Source: Hymenobacter negativus (GTDB lineage: Bacteria > Bacteroidota > Bacteroidia > Cytophagales > Hymenobacteraceae). Taken from it: 64,000 nt of DNA. The position numbers and the translations under genes are program-made. The notes beneath the pieces are model-generated. The model was not told the DNA's origin and searched no databases. It saw nothing but the letters and a program-made list of their open reading frames with translations. Where the stretch lies: assembly GCF_017571495.1 (NCBI RefSeq), contig NZ_JAGETZ010000017.1:1-64000 (forward strand), in the 5' to 3' direction. Shown piece by piece: positions 25,044-33,327 of this stretch (its first letter is position 1; every line of letters begins with the position of its first letter).

Positions 25044-25430
25044 ATGCTTCGCCAATACCTCACGCTGCTGCTGCTGCTCAACTACCTGCTGGTGGTTGGA
25101 GCCGGCCTCGTGGAGCGTCCGGTGCGGCCCATCGACCGGCCTTTTGCCTATGTGCACAGCCAGGACTGCCAGCTGAAGCACACCCTGCGCCTGGCCTGTT
25201 TCGATGATTGCAACGGCGTGCAGTACACGGTGCAGAAAACCGGCGAGCGCCTGCCTTTGCAGCTGCTGCTTAGCTCCTTCAAAGGGCTGGATACGCACTG
25301 CCTATCGGAGGTGCGGGTGGCGTTTACCCGGCCGGTTTTTGTTTCCTCTGAATCCCGATTGGCGGCCCGAGTGGCGGCTGTGCCCATTGGCTACCGGGGC
25401 CAGATTGAGTTGCCGCCCCGTCGGGGATAA
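25044..25430 (+). CDS. small exported protein with four cysteines
   Basis: 128 residues. An N-terminal hydrophobic segment (about 5-22, YLTLLLLLNYLLVVGAGL) is a signal anchor or signal peptide. The soluble part carries Cys42, Cys52, Cys56 and Cys86, with LACFDDCNG containing a CxxxC pair. I do not recognise the family. The position between HupE and a TonB receptor suggests a periplasmic metal-binding or redox role, an inference only. ATG at 25044 is chosen over an in-frame TTG six codons upstream. Confidence 0.6.
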   Translation: MLRQYLTLLLLLNYLLVVGAGLVERPVRPIDRPFAYVHSQDCQLKHTLRLACFDDCNGVQYTVQKTGERLPLQLLLSSFKGLDTHCLSEVRVAFTRPVFVSSESRLAARVAAVPIGYRGQIELPPRRG

Positions 25431-25440
25431 GTTGAGTGTT

Positions 25441-25476
25441 GGCCTCGTTGCGTTCGGTTCGAATCCAAACGAGGCC
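25441..25476 (+). terminator. hairpin after the small Cys protein
   Basis: GGCCTCGTT (25441-25449) pairs with AACGAGGCC (25468-25476); the 18-base loop can itself fold (TTCG/CGAA). No T-run follows, so termination would be weak or factor-assisted. Confidence 0.5.
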
Positions 25477-25581
25477 ACCGGGTACGGGTGCCGCCAGGCA
25501 GCCGCGCCGCTTCTGCTTATCCAACCATCCGACGCTGCTTGCCGGGCCGTGGAGCCCGGGCGCGTTCAACTCTCTATTACC

Positions 25582-25812
25582 ATGATTTTCCGGGCTAATT
25601 CCCTCCAACCCGTAGCGGCTGCTACGGGCGCTGCTTCCCGTGTGCAATTGCCAGTTGCGGGTCGCCTTGCCACCAACCCATTGGGCCTGAACGGCCGTCC
25701 GACACTGCCGGCTGCGGCTATGCGCAGCCAGGCACGCGGCCACTTGGGCCAGCAGCGCACCCAGCACCAGGTGCAGTGCCGCGCCAACTGCATGAGCAAG
25801 GCCAATTTCTAA
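25582..25812 (+). CDS. possible 76-residue small protein
   Basis: An ATG at 25582 opens a 76-codon frame ending 53 bases before the TonB receptor start. The product is Ala/Arg/Gln-rich with two cysteines near the C-terminus (VQCRANC). No domain is recognised, and GC-rich DNA gives chance frames of this size. It fills part of the 435-base gap between 25431 and 25865, which otherwise shows only the hairpin at 25441. Confidence 0.25.
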   Translation: MIFRANSLQPVAAATGAASRVQLPVAGRLATNPLGLNGRPTLPAAAMRSQARGHLGQQRTQHQVQCRANCMSKANF

Positions 25813-25865
25813 TCCGAACGAGCGGCTTCGCTCCGGCGGAGCCGCCTTTCCTTCTTCTGCATCAG

Positions 25866-28181
25866 ATGAAACAACTCTTTACTGTTCTAGTGGCCTTGCT
25901 TATTGGGCTGTGCTGCCAGGTGCCGGCTACGGCTCAAAGCACCGCCACCCTGCGCGGCACCGTGGCCGATTCCCTTTCCGGCTTGCCGGTGGCAGGCGTG
26001 AGCGTGGGCCTGCAGGGCCAGCCCGGCGGTACCGCCACCGATGCGCTGGGCCAGTTTCGCCTCAGCGGCCTCGCGCCAGGCACGTATTCGTTGCGGGTGG
26101 GCGCCCTGGGTTACCGCGCCCAAACCGTGCCCGTAGCCCTAGCCGCCGGCGAAACCCGCAGCTTCCAGCTGACGACGGCCGCCACGACTCTCAACCTCTC
26201 GGAGGTGACCGTGAGCCAGCCGCGCGACCCCAACCAGAGCTTGGCCGCCATTTCGCATATCGACCAGGTGCTGCGGCCCCTGAACTCGGCGCAGGACCTG
26301 CTGCGACTGGTGCCGGGCCTGTTTATTGCCCAGCACGCGGGCGGGGGCAAGGCCGAGCAGATTTTCCTGCGTGGTTTCGACTGCGACCACGGCACCGATT
26401 TCGCGGTGAGCATCGACGGACTACCAGTGAACATGGTGAGCCACGCCCACGGCCAGGGCTACGCCGATTTCCACTTCGTGATACCTGAAACGGTGGAACA
26501 GTTGAAGGTGTACAAAGGGCCCTACACCGCGCGGTTTGGCGATTTTGCTACGGCCGGAGCGGGCGAATTCACTACCAAAACGCGCCTCGACCACAGTCAG
26601 GTGAAACTTGAAGTGGGCCAGTTCGACACCCGCCGGGCCCTAGTGATGCTCGACCTGCTGGGCCAAAACCACCACCTGCTCAGCAAGCGCCCCGAAAGCG
26701 CCTACGTGGCTGCCGAGTACTACTTCACCAATTCCTACTTCGATGCCAAGCAGCATTTCAAGCGCTTCAACGGCATTGCCAAATACACCGGGCAGCTTTC
26801 GGAGCGCACCTCGCTCACGCTCATGGGTTCGCATTTTACTTCGAACTGGGATGCCAGCGGACAGATTCCCGAGCGCGGCGTGGAGAATGGCTACATCTCG
26901 CGCTACGGCAGCATTGACCCCAGCGAGGGCGGCCGCACCGGCCGCACCAACGCCAGCATCGTCCTCACCACCGCGCTGCCGCACGATGCCGTGCTGCGCC
27001 AGCAGGCCTACTACTCGAAATACGATTTCAGCCTGTTTTCCAACTTCACTTTCTTCCAGCGCGATTCTATCAACGGCGACGAAATTGAGCAGACCGACGA
27101 CCGTCACCTCTTTGGCTACACCGCCACCTACGACCGCGACGACCAGCTCGGGGCCCACCAGCTGCACTCCACTCTGGGCGTGGGCACCCGCAACGACTTC
27201 TCCAATCTGGGCCTATACCGCGCCGTGCAGCGCCGCATTCTGGGCACTACCACCCAGGGCCGGCTATTCGAACAAAACATCAACGCCTACCTCGACGAAA
27301 CCCTGACCCTGACCGACCGCCTCACGGTGAATGCTGCCGTGCGAGCCGATTTCTTCACCTTCGATTTCCGGGGCCAACTAGCTAATGAGGAAAACGGCGG
27401 TGCGCTGGAGCCGCTGCGGGGCCGCGTGAGCCACGCCCGCATCTCGCCCAAGCTCAACCTCTACTACCAGCTCACGCCCGCCGTGCAGTTGTTCGCCCGC
27501 TCCGGTTTTGGCTTCCACTCCAACGACGCGCGCGGCGTGATTCGCGACGCTAATGCCAACGTGCTGCCCCGCGCCATCGGCTCGGAGGTGGGCAGCACCT
27601 TCAAGCCCGTGCCCAGCCTGGTGGTGAATGCCGCCCTTTGGAGCCTGCACCTACAGGACGAGCTGGTGTACGTGGGCGACGAGGGCGTGACCGAGAGCAC
27701 CGGCCCCACCCAGCGCTACGGCGTGGACCTGGCTCTGCGCTACCAGCTCAGCCGCCGCGTCTTCCTCGATGGCGACTTCAACTATAACCACGGCCGTCAG
27801 ATTGACGCGCCCGAAAATGCCAACTACATCCCGCTCGCGCCTACTTTCACTAGCATCGGCGGCCTCACCTATAAGGCGCCGAAGGGCCTGAGCGGCAGCT
27901 TGCGCTACCGCCATATCGACTCACGCCCGGCCAATGACGACGGCAGCATCCAGGCTCGCGGCTACTTCCTTTTCGATGCCGTGCTGAGCTACACCACGCC
28001 GCGCTTCCAAATCGGGGCCACCGCCGAAAACCTGCTCAACGTGCAGTGGAATCAGGCTCAATTCGCCACCCAAACCCGCCTGCTCAGCCCCGTGCGCGAA
28101 AGCCCGGAAGGTGTGGACGAGCTGCATTTCACGCCCGGCACGCCGTTCTATGCCAAGCTAAACGCCAGTATTTTCTTTTAA
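25866..28181 (+). CDS. TonB-dependent outer-membrane receptor
   Basis: 771 residues. A signal peptide (about 1-24, ending VPATAQS) leads into a carboxypeptidase-regulatory-like domain (about 27-105, LRGTVADSLSGLPVAGVSV). The plug follows at about 130-245 (LNSAQDLLRLVPGLF, FLRGFDCDHGTDFAVSIDG, VNMVSHAHGQGYADFHF, VYKGPYTARFG), then a long beta-barrel ending in an aromatic-rich INASIFF-type C-terminus (KLNASIFF). The plug motifs are unusually rich in His, Asp and Cys, which fits metal or metallophore uptake. The receptor is followed by a strong terminator. The ATG at 25866 starts a good signal peptide. Energy would come from TonB-ExbBD, not encoded here. Confidence 0.92.
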   Translation: MKQLFTVLVALLIGLCCQVPATAQSTATLRGTVADSLSGLPVAGVSVGLQGQPGGTATDALGQFRLSGLAPGTYSLRVGALGYRAQTVPVALAAGETRSFQLTTAATTLNLSEVTVSQPRDPNQSLAAISHIDQVLRPLNSAQDLLRLVPGLFIAQHAGGGKAEQIFLRGFDCDHGTDFAVSIDGLPVNMVSHAHGQGYADFHFVIPETVEQLKVYKGPYTARFGDFATAGAGEFTTKTRLDHSQVKLEVGQFDTRRALVMLDLLGQNHHLLSKRPESAYVAAEYYFTNSYFDAKQHFKRFNGIAKYTGQLSERTSLTLMGSHFTSNWDASGQIPERGVENGYISRYGSIDPSEGGRTGRTNASIVLTTALPHDAVLRQQAYYSKYDFSLFSNFTFFQRDSINGDEIEQTDDRHLFGYTATYDRDDQLGAHQLHSTLGVGTRNDFSNLGLYRAVQRRILGTTTQGRLFEQNINAYLDETLTLTDRLTVNAAVRADFFTFDFRGQLANEENGGALEPLRGRVSHARISPKLNLYYQLTPAVQLFARSGFGFHSNDARGVIRDANANVLPRAIGSEVGSTFKPVPSLVVNAALWSLHLQDELVYVGDEGVTESTGPTQRYGVDLALRYQLSRRVFLDGDFNYNHGRQIDAPENANYIPLAPTFTSIGGLTYKAPKGLSGSLRYRHIDSRPANDDGSIQARGYFLFDAVLSYTTPRFQIGATAENLLNVQWNQAQFATQTRLLSPVRESPEGVDELHFTPGTPFYAKLNASIFF

Positions 28182-28201
28182 GGAACTGCTCCTGATTTCA
28201 G

Positions 28202-28255
28202 GGGGCCAATAATGTGCATCTTCGCTTGGCGAATGCATATTATTGGCCCTTTTTT
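28202..28255 (+). terminator. terminator after the TonB receptor, abutting the next start codon
   Basis: GGGGCCAATAAT (28202-28213) pairs with ATTATTGGCCC (28239-28249), with an inner GCAT/ATGC stem, followed by TTTTTT (28250-28255). The next gene's ATG is the very next base, so no promoter or ribosome site can lie between. Confidence 0.88.
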
Positions 28256-29818
28256 ATGTTGAAACGGTACCTATTGCTTCTACCATTTGTGCTGGCTGCG
28301 GCGAGCGGCTCGGCCCAAACGGCCAAACAAACCGTCAGGCCCGCGTTGACCACCGTGACGGTATACCGAAACGGAACGGCGCTGGAACACAAAGGCCAGG
28401 TGAATTTGGTAGCGGGCCTGAACCGGCTATTGGTTACGAATCTGTCGCCTCGGATGGCTTCGGAAACGCTGGAGGTGCAGCTGGGGGAGGGGGGCGAGCT
28501 GCTGTCGGTGGACGAGGACGAGGAAGCTCCCGAAGCATCGAAGGTGCTCAATCAAACGGCGGTGGACAGCTTGGCTCGGGTCGAAGCCGAGGTACGGACC
28601 ATTGAGGGAGAATTGCAGGGGCTGCAACAGGAAAAGGCCTTCCTGCTGGCCAACCAGACCCTACCTACAGGTACGCAGGCCAACTGGAGCGCCGAAGTGC
28701 AGAAAGGCGCCGCCCTGATGCGAACCCGGCTTCCGGCCATTCAAACAGAAACCACACGGCTGCAAAACCGCTTGGAAACCCTGAAAACACAGACCAGCCA
28801 GCTGCAGCCCCGCGCATCCGAAACGGGCAGTGGCAGCCGGCGGGTACTGCTGGTGCGGGCAGCGCGTGCCAGCACGGTGCCCCTCACGGTGCACTACCAC
28901 GTGGGGAGCCGGAGCCCGTGGTTTCCCAAACTTGATATTCGGGCCGATGCAACCGGCCGCGAGCTAAAATTTGTGTCGCACGGCCTCTTGCGCAACCAGT
29001 CGGGGCTGCCCTGGCAACAAGTGAAGCTGGTGCTGATGCGCCATAACATCAGCGAAAACATAGCGCGGCCGAACCTGGAGCCCTGGTCCCTGGACTTCAA
29101 CGGCGGCGACCACACCGGCGAAGGCCGCGTCGACGAGTTTGTGGTGAAGGGTACCGCCAAGGGCCGCCCGGTAGACGTGTCGCAGGGCACGCGCTACGAA
29201 GTGCCGGAACTGGTTACGCTGGGCATCGGTGGCCGGCGCGACCTGAGCCTGCCGGTCGTGCCACTGGCCGGCCGCCCCGAATACCTGGCCATTCCGCGCT
29301 TGTCGGAAAACGTGTTTTTGCAGTCCAAAGTAGCCGGCTGGGAAGGCCTGCAGTTGCCCGATAATGCCAGCGTGTACCACGAGGGCGTGTACGTGGGCGA
29401 AACGGAGCTAAACGCCCGCGCCTACAACGACTCGCTGGAAGTGGCCCTCGGCCACGACGACCAGTTGGTAGTAGGCCGGGCCAAGCTCGAAGATTTCAGC
29501 GGCAACGTGCCCCTCAGCGACAAGCGCCGCGTGCGCCTCACCTACGAGCTAAATGTGCGCAACCGCCACCCCGAAACCGTGCGCCTACGCCTGCTCGACC
29601 AAATTCCGATATCCGAGGAAAAGGAAATCAGCGTGAAAGCGGGCGACGTCAGTGGCGCCGAGCTGGACGCTCGCACCGGCAAGCTTACCTGGGTGCTCAC
29701 GCTGGCTTCCGGCGAGAACAAACGCGTGCGCTTCAGCTTTCAGGTTGATTATCCCAAAGACAAAACGGTGGAAATCATCAACCACCAAGTCCGGATTTCC
29801 AGCCCGAAATTCCGCTAA
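28256..29818 (+). CDS. DUF4139 domain-containing protein
   Basis: 520 residues. The signal peptide (about 1-21, VLAAASGSAQ) is followed by an N-terminal DUF4140-type domain (TVTVYRNGTALEHKGQVNL), a helical coiled-coil section (SLARVEAEVRTIEGELQGLQ to about 185), and a C-terminal beta-rich DUF4139 domain (LTYELNVRNRHPETVRLRLL, WVLTLASGENKRVRFSFQVD). Family members, including mucoidy-inhibitor-like proteins, are exported and of unknown biochemical role. The start codon directly follows the T-run of the upstream terminator, which makes its transcription start unclear. Confidence 0.85.
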   Translation: MLKRYLLLLPFVLAAASGSAQTAKQTVRPALTTVTVYRNGTALEHKGQVNLVAGLNRLLVTNLSPRMASETLEVQLGEGGELLSVDEDEEAPEASKVLNQTAVDSLARVEAEVRTIEGELQGLQQEKAFLLANQTLPTGTQANWSAEVQKGAALMRTRLPAIQTETTRLQNRLETLKTQTSQLQPRASETGSGSRRVLLVRAARASTVPLTVHYHVGSRSPWFPKLDIRADATGRELKFVSHGLLRNQSGLPWQQVKLVLMRHNISENIARPNLEPWSLDFNGGDHTGEGRVDEFVVKGTAKGRPVDVSQGTRYEVPELVTLGIGGRRDLSLPVVPLAGRPEYLAIPRLSENVFLQSKVAGWEGLQLPDNASVYHEGVYVGETELNARAYNDSLEVALGHDDQLVVGRAKLEDFSGNVPLSDKRRVRLTYELNVRNRHPETVRLRLLDQIPISEEKEISVKAGDVSGAELDARTGKLTWVLTLASGENKRVRFSFQVDYPKDKTVEIINHQVRISSPKFR

Positions 29819-29921
29819 AGCCCGCGCAAGAGGTGCACCTGCCACCCGGCCTGTTGCCGGGCCTTGTATACCTTTTGACCGTTTATATGCAATAGTTGTT
29901 GGGAAAAATACTGTTTCTGGA

Positions 29922-30089
29922 TGTGCGAGAGCTCGGGACGGGGCTACGAGAGCTCGGGACGGGTGTACGAGCATGGTGGTAGTGGCAACGAAAGAGGAGG
30001 AGGAGCCCACGGGCATTGGGGCCACTGTAACGAGAGCGGAGGATGCTGCTACCAGCGTTGAGGCCACTGCTACGGGTGCGGTTTTGGTC
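29922..30089. repeat. degenerate 21-bp tandem array, eight units
   Basis: Eight consecutive 21-base units share ACG or ACC at positions 4-6, usually followed by AG or GG, but diverge elsewhere. The first two units share an exact 17-base core (29926-29942 and 29947-29963). The array lies in the 386-base gap 29819-30204, which also holds a short CCCGGC/GCCGGG hairpin at 29845-29861. Frames on both strands stay open through the array and would give heptad-like peptides, but no convincing gene start is present. Confidence 0.65.
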
Positions 30090-30204
30090 TTCAATGACTG
30101 GTGTAAAAGTGCCCAAGCGGCGGGGCGATGACGGCGTAATTGCACTGCCAGCCGTACTTTCAGGGTCTGTTTGGGATGATAGAAAGGCGCGCTGCCGCCA
30201 AAAG

Positions 30205-31059
30205 ATGATGGAAAAAGGACTGCTTCTACGTATTGCCGCCGGCGCCTTGCTGCTTGCCGGCTGCCAGCTACGAGCGAATGAGTCGGAGGTACCCAAAGCG
30301 GCACTCGCTACCAAAACGGCCACCACATCTGCGCCCGACACCACTGCTACCCAAGCTACTGCCACCACACCCATCCCCGATTCGCTGCGCCTCACGCCCG
30401 TAGCTACCGTGCCGGGCGTGCCCGATACGTTGCGCCAGGCCATCCGGCAGTTGCACGCCGCCTTGGGCCCCACCGCCGCCGAACTGCGACCCGAAGTGCT
30501 GGAACAGGCCTGCGTGGGTTACCTCACCCTGCATCCAACCGGCCGCATTGAGCGCGGCGGCCTGCTGGCCGTGGCCGACATGGACCTGCCCAACACCACC
30601 GAGCGCTTCTGGGTCATCGACCTCAAAAATGCCCAGGTGCTGCACCGCAGCTACGTGGCGCACGGCGAAGGGTCGGGCCACCTGCGCGCCACCCGGTTTT
30701 CCAACGAGGAAAAGTCGGCCTGTACGTCGCTGGGTTTCTACCGCACAGCCGGCACCTACGATGGCATTCACGGCTACTCGCGCCGAATCGAGGGGCTCGA
30801 CAAAGGCCAAAACGCCAATGCCTTCGACCGCTACGTGGTGCTGCACGCCGCCGATTACGTCAGTCCGAAATACATCGAGAAATATGGCCACTTGGGCTAC
30901 AGCCGCGGCTGCCCGGCCCTGCCGCCCGAGCAGTTCAAGGAAATTATTGCCACCATGCGGGTGGGCAGCATGATGCTGCTGAGTGGCCCCGGCATCAAGT
31001 CGCGCTGGCTGGATGGGCCGGCCGCGGGGCGGCGCTTCGTGCAGCGCGGCTGGCGATAG
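30205..31059 (+). CDS. YkuD_2-type L,D-transpeptidase-like lipoprotein
   Basis: 284 residues. The N-terminus is a lipoprotein signal (lipobox LLAGC, Cys near residue 19), followed by a Thr/Ala-rich linker to about residue 75. The catalytic-type domain has VADMDLPNTTERFWVIDL, the histidine motif RYVVLHAADYVS and the cysteine motif GYSRGCPALPPEQF, the His...Cys pair of the murein L,D-transpeptidase catalytic family (YkuD_2). Such enzymes form or edit 3-3 peptide cross-links in the periplasm. ATG at 30205 or the next codon at 30208 are equally possible. A paralogue follows at 31209. Confidence 0.87.
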   Translation: MMEKGLLLRIAAGALLLAGCQLRANESEVPKAALATKTATTSAPDTTATQATATTPIPDSLRLTPVATVPGVPDTLRQAIRQLHAALGPTAAELRPEVLEQACVGYLTLHPTGRIERGGLLAVADMDLPNTTERFWVIDLKNAQVLHRSYVAHGEGSGHLRATRFSNEEKSACTSLGFYRTAGTYDGIHGYSRRIEGLDKGQNANAFDRYVVLHAADYVSPKYIEKYGHLGYSRGCPALPPEQFKEIIATMRVGSMMLLSGPGIKSRWLDGPAAGRRFVQRGWR

Positions 31060-31149
31060 GAGGGGGCAGAAAATAGCGGTTTGGAATTATTTGAGGCGAG
31101 CGGCCGTTTATACATTGCCCTCTGAGGCTACATTCTCGTATAAGACTTT

Positions 31150-31180
31150 AAACCAGTTGCCGTCCGGTAACTGGTTTTTT
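31150..31180 (+). terminator. hairpin between the two transpeptidase genes
   Basis: AAACCAGTT (31150-31158) pairs with AACTGGTTT (31169-31177), with an inner CCG/CGG, followed by TTTT. It lies 90 bases after the first gene and 28 bases before the second start, so it may also act in the leader of the second gene. Confidence 0.75.
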
Positions 31181-31208
31181 AGCCCACGCTAATAACTTCT
31201 TCGAAATC

Positions 31209-32048
31209 ATGCACCAGACCAGCATAGTTCAGCGGAAACGGAAGTCCTTGCGTCGCCAGCGTCTGGCGCGTCGGGTGTTGCCTTTTCTGGCCTCCTTGTT
31301 CCTGGCCACGCCCATGGCTGGCCCGGTAACTAAGTCGATGGCCGGCAACTCGCACAATGAGGTGCGGATGCCCAAAGTTGATTTCTCGCCCCAGGCCCAG
31401 TTCGACCACACCCTACGCACCACCTACCAGGCCCTCGGCGCCGAGCAGGAAGGCTTGCGTTTCGAGACCTTCGCCAAGGCCATGACCGGTTATCTCAACC
31501 TGCGTCAGGCCGGCAAGCTGGCCGAAGACAAGCAGACCCTGACGGTAGTCGACTTCGACCTGCCCAGCACCGAAAAGCGCCTCTGGGTGCTTGATTTGGC
31601 TAAGAATGAAATCCTGTTTCACACCCTTGTAGCCCACGGTCACAACTCCGGCGAGAACGAAGCCACTAACTTTTCCAACACCGACCAGAGCAACATGAGC
31701 AGCCTCGGCTTCTACGCCACGGGCAGCGAGTACGAGGGCAAGCACGGCCACTCCCTGCGCCTTGAAGGTCTGGACGAAGGCTTCAACACCAACGCCGCTG
31801 CCCGCTCCGTGGTGATGCACGGCGCCGACTACGTGAGCGAAGACTTCATCAAGCAGAATGGCCGCCTGGGCCGTAGTCTCGGTTGCCCCGCTCTGCCACT
31901 TGACCAATATGCTCAGATTATCGACGCGGTAAACGGCGGCACCTGCTTGTTTCTGAACAAGTCAGATGCCGGGTACTCATCGCGGTATCTGAACCAGGAA
32001 GCGGCCATTGCCGCGCTGGTACCGACGGCTACAAACCACACCTCTTAA
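31209..32048 (+). CDS. YkuD_2-type L,D-transpeptidase-like protein (paralogue)
   Basis: 279 residues. A basic N-terminus (RKRKSLRRQRLARR) and hydrophobic segment (VLPFLASLFLATPMAG) form a signal peptide without a lipobox, unlike the upstream paralogue. The domain has VVDFDLPSTEKRLWVLDL, ARSVVMHGADYVSED and GRSLGCPALPLDQY, keeping the His and Cys catalytic pair. The two proteins align over the whole domain and probably arose by tandem duplication, giving one lipid-anchored and one soluble periplasmic enzyme. A strong terminator follows. Confidence 0.87.
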   Translation: MHQTSIVQRKRKSLRRQRLARRVLPFLASLFLATPMAGPVTKSMAGNSHNEVRMPKVDFSPQAQFDHTLRTTYQALGAEQEGLRFETFAKAMTGYLNLRQAGKLAEDKQTLTVVDFDLPSTEKRLWVLDLAKNEILFHTLVAHGHNSGENEATNFSNTDQSNMSSLGFYATGSEYEGKHGHSLRLEGLDEGFNTNAAARSVVMHGADYVSEDFIKQNGRLGRSLGCPALPLDQYAQIIDAVNGGTCLFLNKSDAGYSSRYLNQEAAIAALVPTATNHTS

Positions 32049-32072
32049 ACAGGCGGTTTGATTTAAAGAAAC

Positions 32073-32106
32073 GGCCTCAGCGATATGCTGAGGCCATTTC
32101 TTTTTG
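32073..32106 (+). terminator. terminator after the second transpeptidase gene
   Basis: GGCCTCAGC (32073-32081) pairs perfectly with GCTGAGGCC (32087-32095), followed by a T-rich run. Confidence 0.88.
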
Positions 32107-32120
32107 CTAGGGTATAGCTA

Positions 32121-33182
32121 TTATAGTTTCACCCCAAACTTCGCGCCCACGCCTTCCAGGTCCTTTACTACGGCATCGAGCAGTGGAATGCCTTCCAGAA
32201 TTCGGTGAGCAGCTATTTCCCGCTCCGGGTCGCCGGGAATGAGCACCTTTTTGCCCTCCACAGCCTGCGCGTTGCGGAAGGTCGAAATCCAGTTATCCAT
32301 ATGGGCTTTGAACTCGTCGGCTGGCCGGAAGGCATCCACGCGCATGGCGCCGAAGAAATGGCCCAAACCCTGGCCCACCGGGTTAGCCGAAGGCTGCAAA
32401 AACGCCACGAAAGGCGGCACCCACGGCCCGTAGTTGGCACCGGAGAGCACGGCTGAGAAGATGTCCACGATGCTGCCAAGGGCGTAGCCCTTGTGCGAGC
32501 CGGTGGCACCGCCGAGCGGCAGGAGGGCGCCGCCGTTTTTCACGGCGTTGGCATCGGTGCTGGGCTGGCCGTCGGCGGTTTGGGCCCAGCCTTCGGGCAG
32601 GGGCAGGCCTTTGCGCTGAGCTATTTCGAGCTTGCCGTTGGCGGCGGTAGTGGTAGCCATGTCGGCCACGAAATCCGGCTGCTCGCCAGCCGGCACGGCC
32701 ACGGCGATAGGATTGGTGCCGAGCAGCCGGTCCAGCGAATACGTGGGCGCGACCAAGGGTGAGGCGTTGGTCATGGCGATGCCAATCATGTCGTGCGCCA
32801 GGGGGAGCATGGCGTGGTAGCCGGCGATGCCGAAGTGGTTGGAATTCTTCACCGAAACCCAGCCACTGCCCACTTGCTGGGCTTTTTCGATGGCAATTCG
32901 CATAGCCTTGGGGCCCACTACGAGGCCAAGGCCACCATCGCCATCTACCACGGCGGTGCTGGGTGTTTCATACGTCACACCCACGCGGGGCATAGCGTTG
33001 ATGCGGCCGGCTTCCCACAGCCGCACGTAGCCCACGAGGCGGGCCACGCCGTGGGAATCCACCCCGCGTAAGTCGGCAGAAAGTAGGGTTTCGGTGGCAA
33101 GGGTAGCGTCGGCATCGGGGCAGCCAATGCTGCGGAAAACGGCTTCGGTGAAGGCGAAGAGCTGGGTGTAGGAAAAGGTCAT
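32121..33182 (-). CDS. Ldh_2 family malate/L-lactate dehydrogenase-like oxidoreductase
   Basis: 353 residues. The Ldh_2 fold (YlbC/AllD/malate dehydrogenase family) is shown by LRGVDSHGVARLVGYVRLWE (about 41-60, with the family histidine), VSVKNSNHFGIAGYHAM (about 117-133), LLGTNPIAVAVPAG and a glycine-rich GGATGSHKGYALG. These enzymes use NAD(P) to interconvert 2-oxo and 2-hydroxy acids such as malate, lactate, ureidoglycolate or sulfolactate; the substrate is not predictable here. ATG at 33182 is preferred to one 36 bases upstream because the family N-terminus starts MTFSYTQL. It is a single gene. Confidence 0.88.
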   Translation of the reverse strand: MTFSYTQLFAFTEAVFRSIGCPDADATLATETLLSADLRGVDSHGVARLVGYVRLWEAGRINAMPRVGVTYETPSTAVVDGDGGLGLVVGPKAMRIAIEKAQQVGSGWVSVKNSNHFGIAGYHAMLPLAHDMIGIAMTNASPLVAPTYSLDRLLGTNPIAVAVPAGEQPDFVADMATTTAANGKLEIAQRKGLPLPEGWAQTADGQPSTDANAVKNGGALLPLGGATGSHKGYALGSIVDIFSAVLSGANYGPWVPPFVAFLQPSANPVGQGLGHFFGAMRVDAFRPADEFKAHMDNWISTFRNAQAVEGKKVLIPGDPEREIAAHRILEGIPLLDAVVKDLEGVGAKFGVKL

Positions 33183-33212
33183 GGCGGGCAAAATTACGGC
33201 CTGGCGTTGGGA

Positions 33213-33314
33213 CCTCATCCCCGGCCCCTGTCCTGCGAAGAGGGGAGCCTGACGATTGAGGAAGACTATGCTGCCGTGGCTCCCCTCTCCACGGGAGCGG
33301 GGCCGGGGGTGAGG
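33213..33314. repeat. nested palindromic element
   Basis: Outer arms CCTCATCCCCGGCCCC (33213-33228) and GGGGCCGGGGGTGAGG (33299-33314) pair over 16 bp with one wobble. Inner arms AGAGGGGAGC (33239-33248) and GCTCCCCTCT (33279-33288) pair perfectly. The design is that of a REP/MITE-like intergenic repeat. It sits between the minus-strand transglutaminase 3' end and the Ldh_2 start. Confidence 0.85.
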
Positions 33315-33327
33315 TGAACAGCAGAGG

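Noticed and set aside
25441..25476. tRNA gene suggested by GGTTCGAATCC, a T-arm-like sequence
   Set aside because: No acceptor stem, D-arm or anticodon arm fits at the right spacing; the sequence is the loop of a simple hairpin.
25431..25865. Cobalamin riboswitch before the TonB receptor
   Set aside because: The conserved B12-box and core sequences were not found by eye; only one simple hairpin is present.
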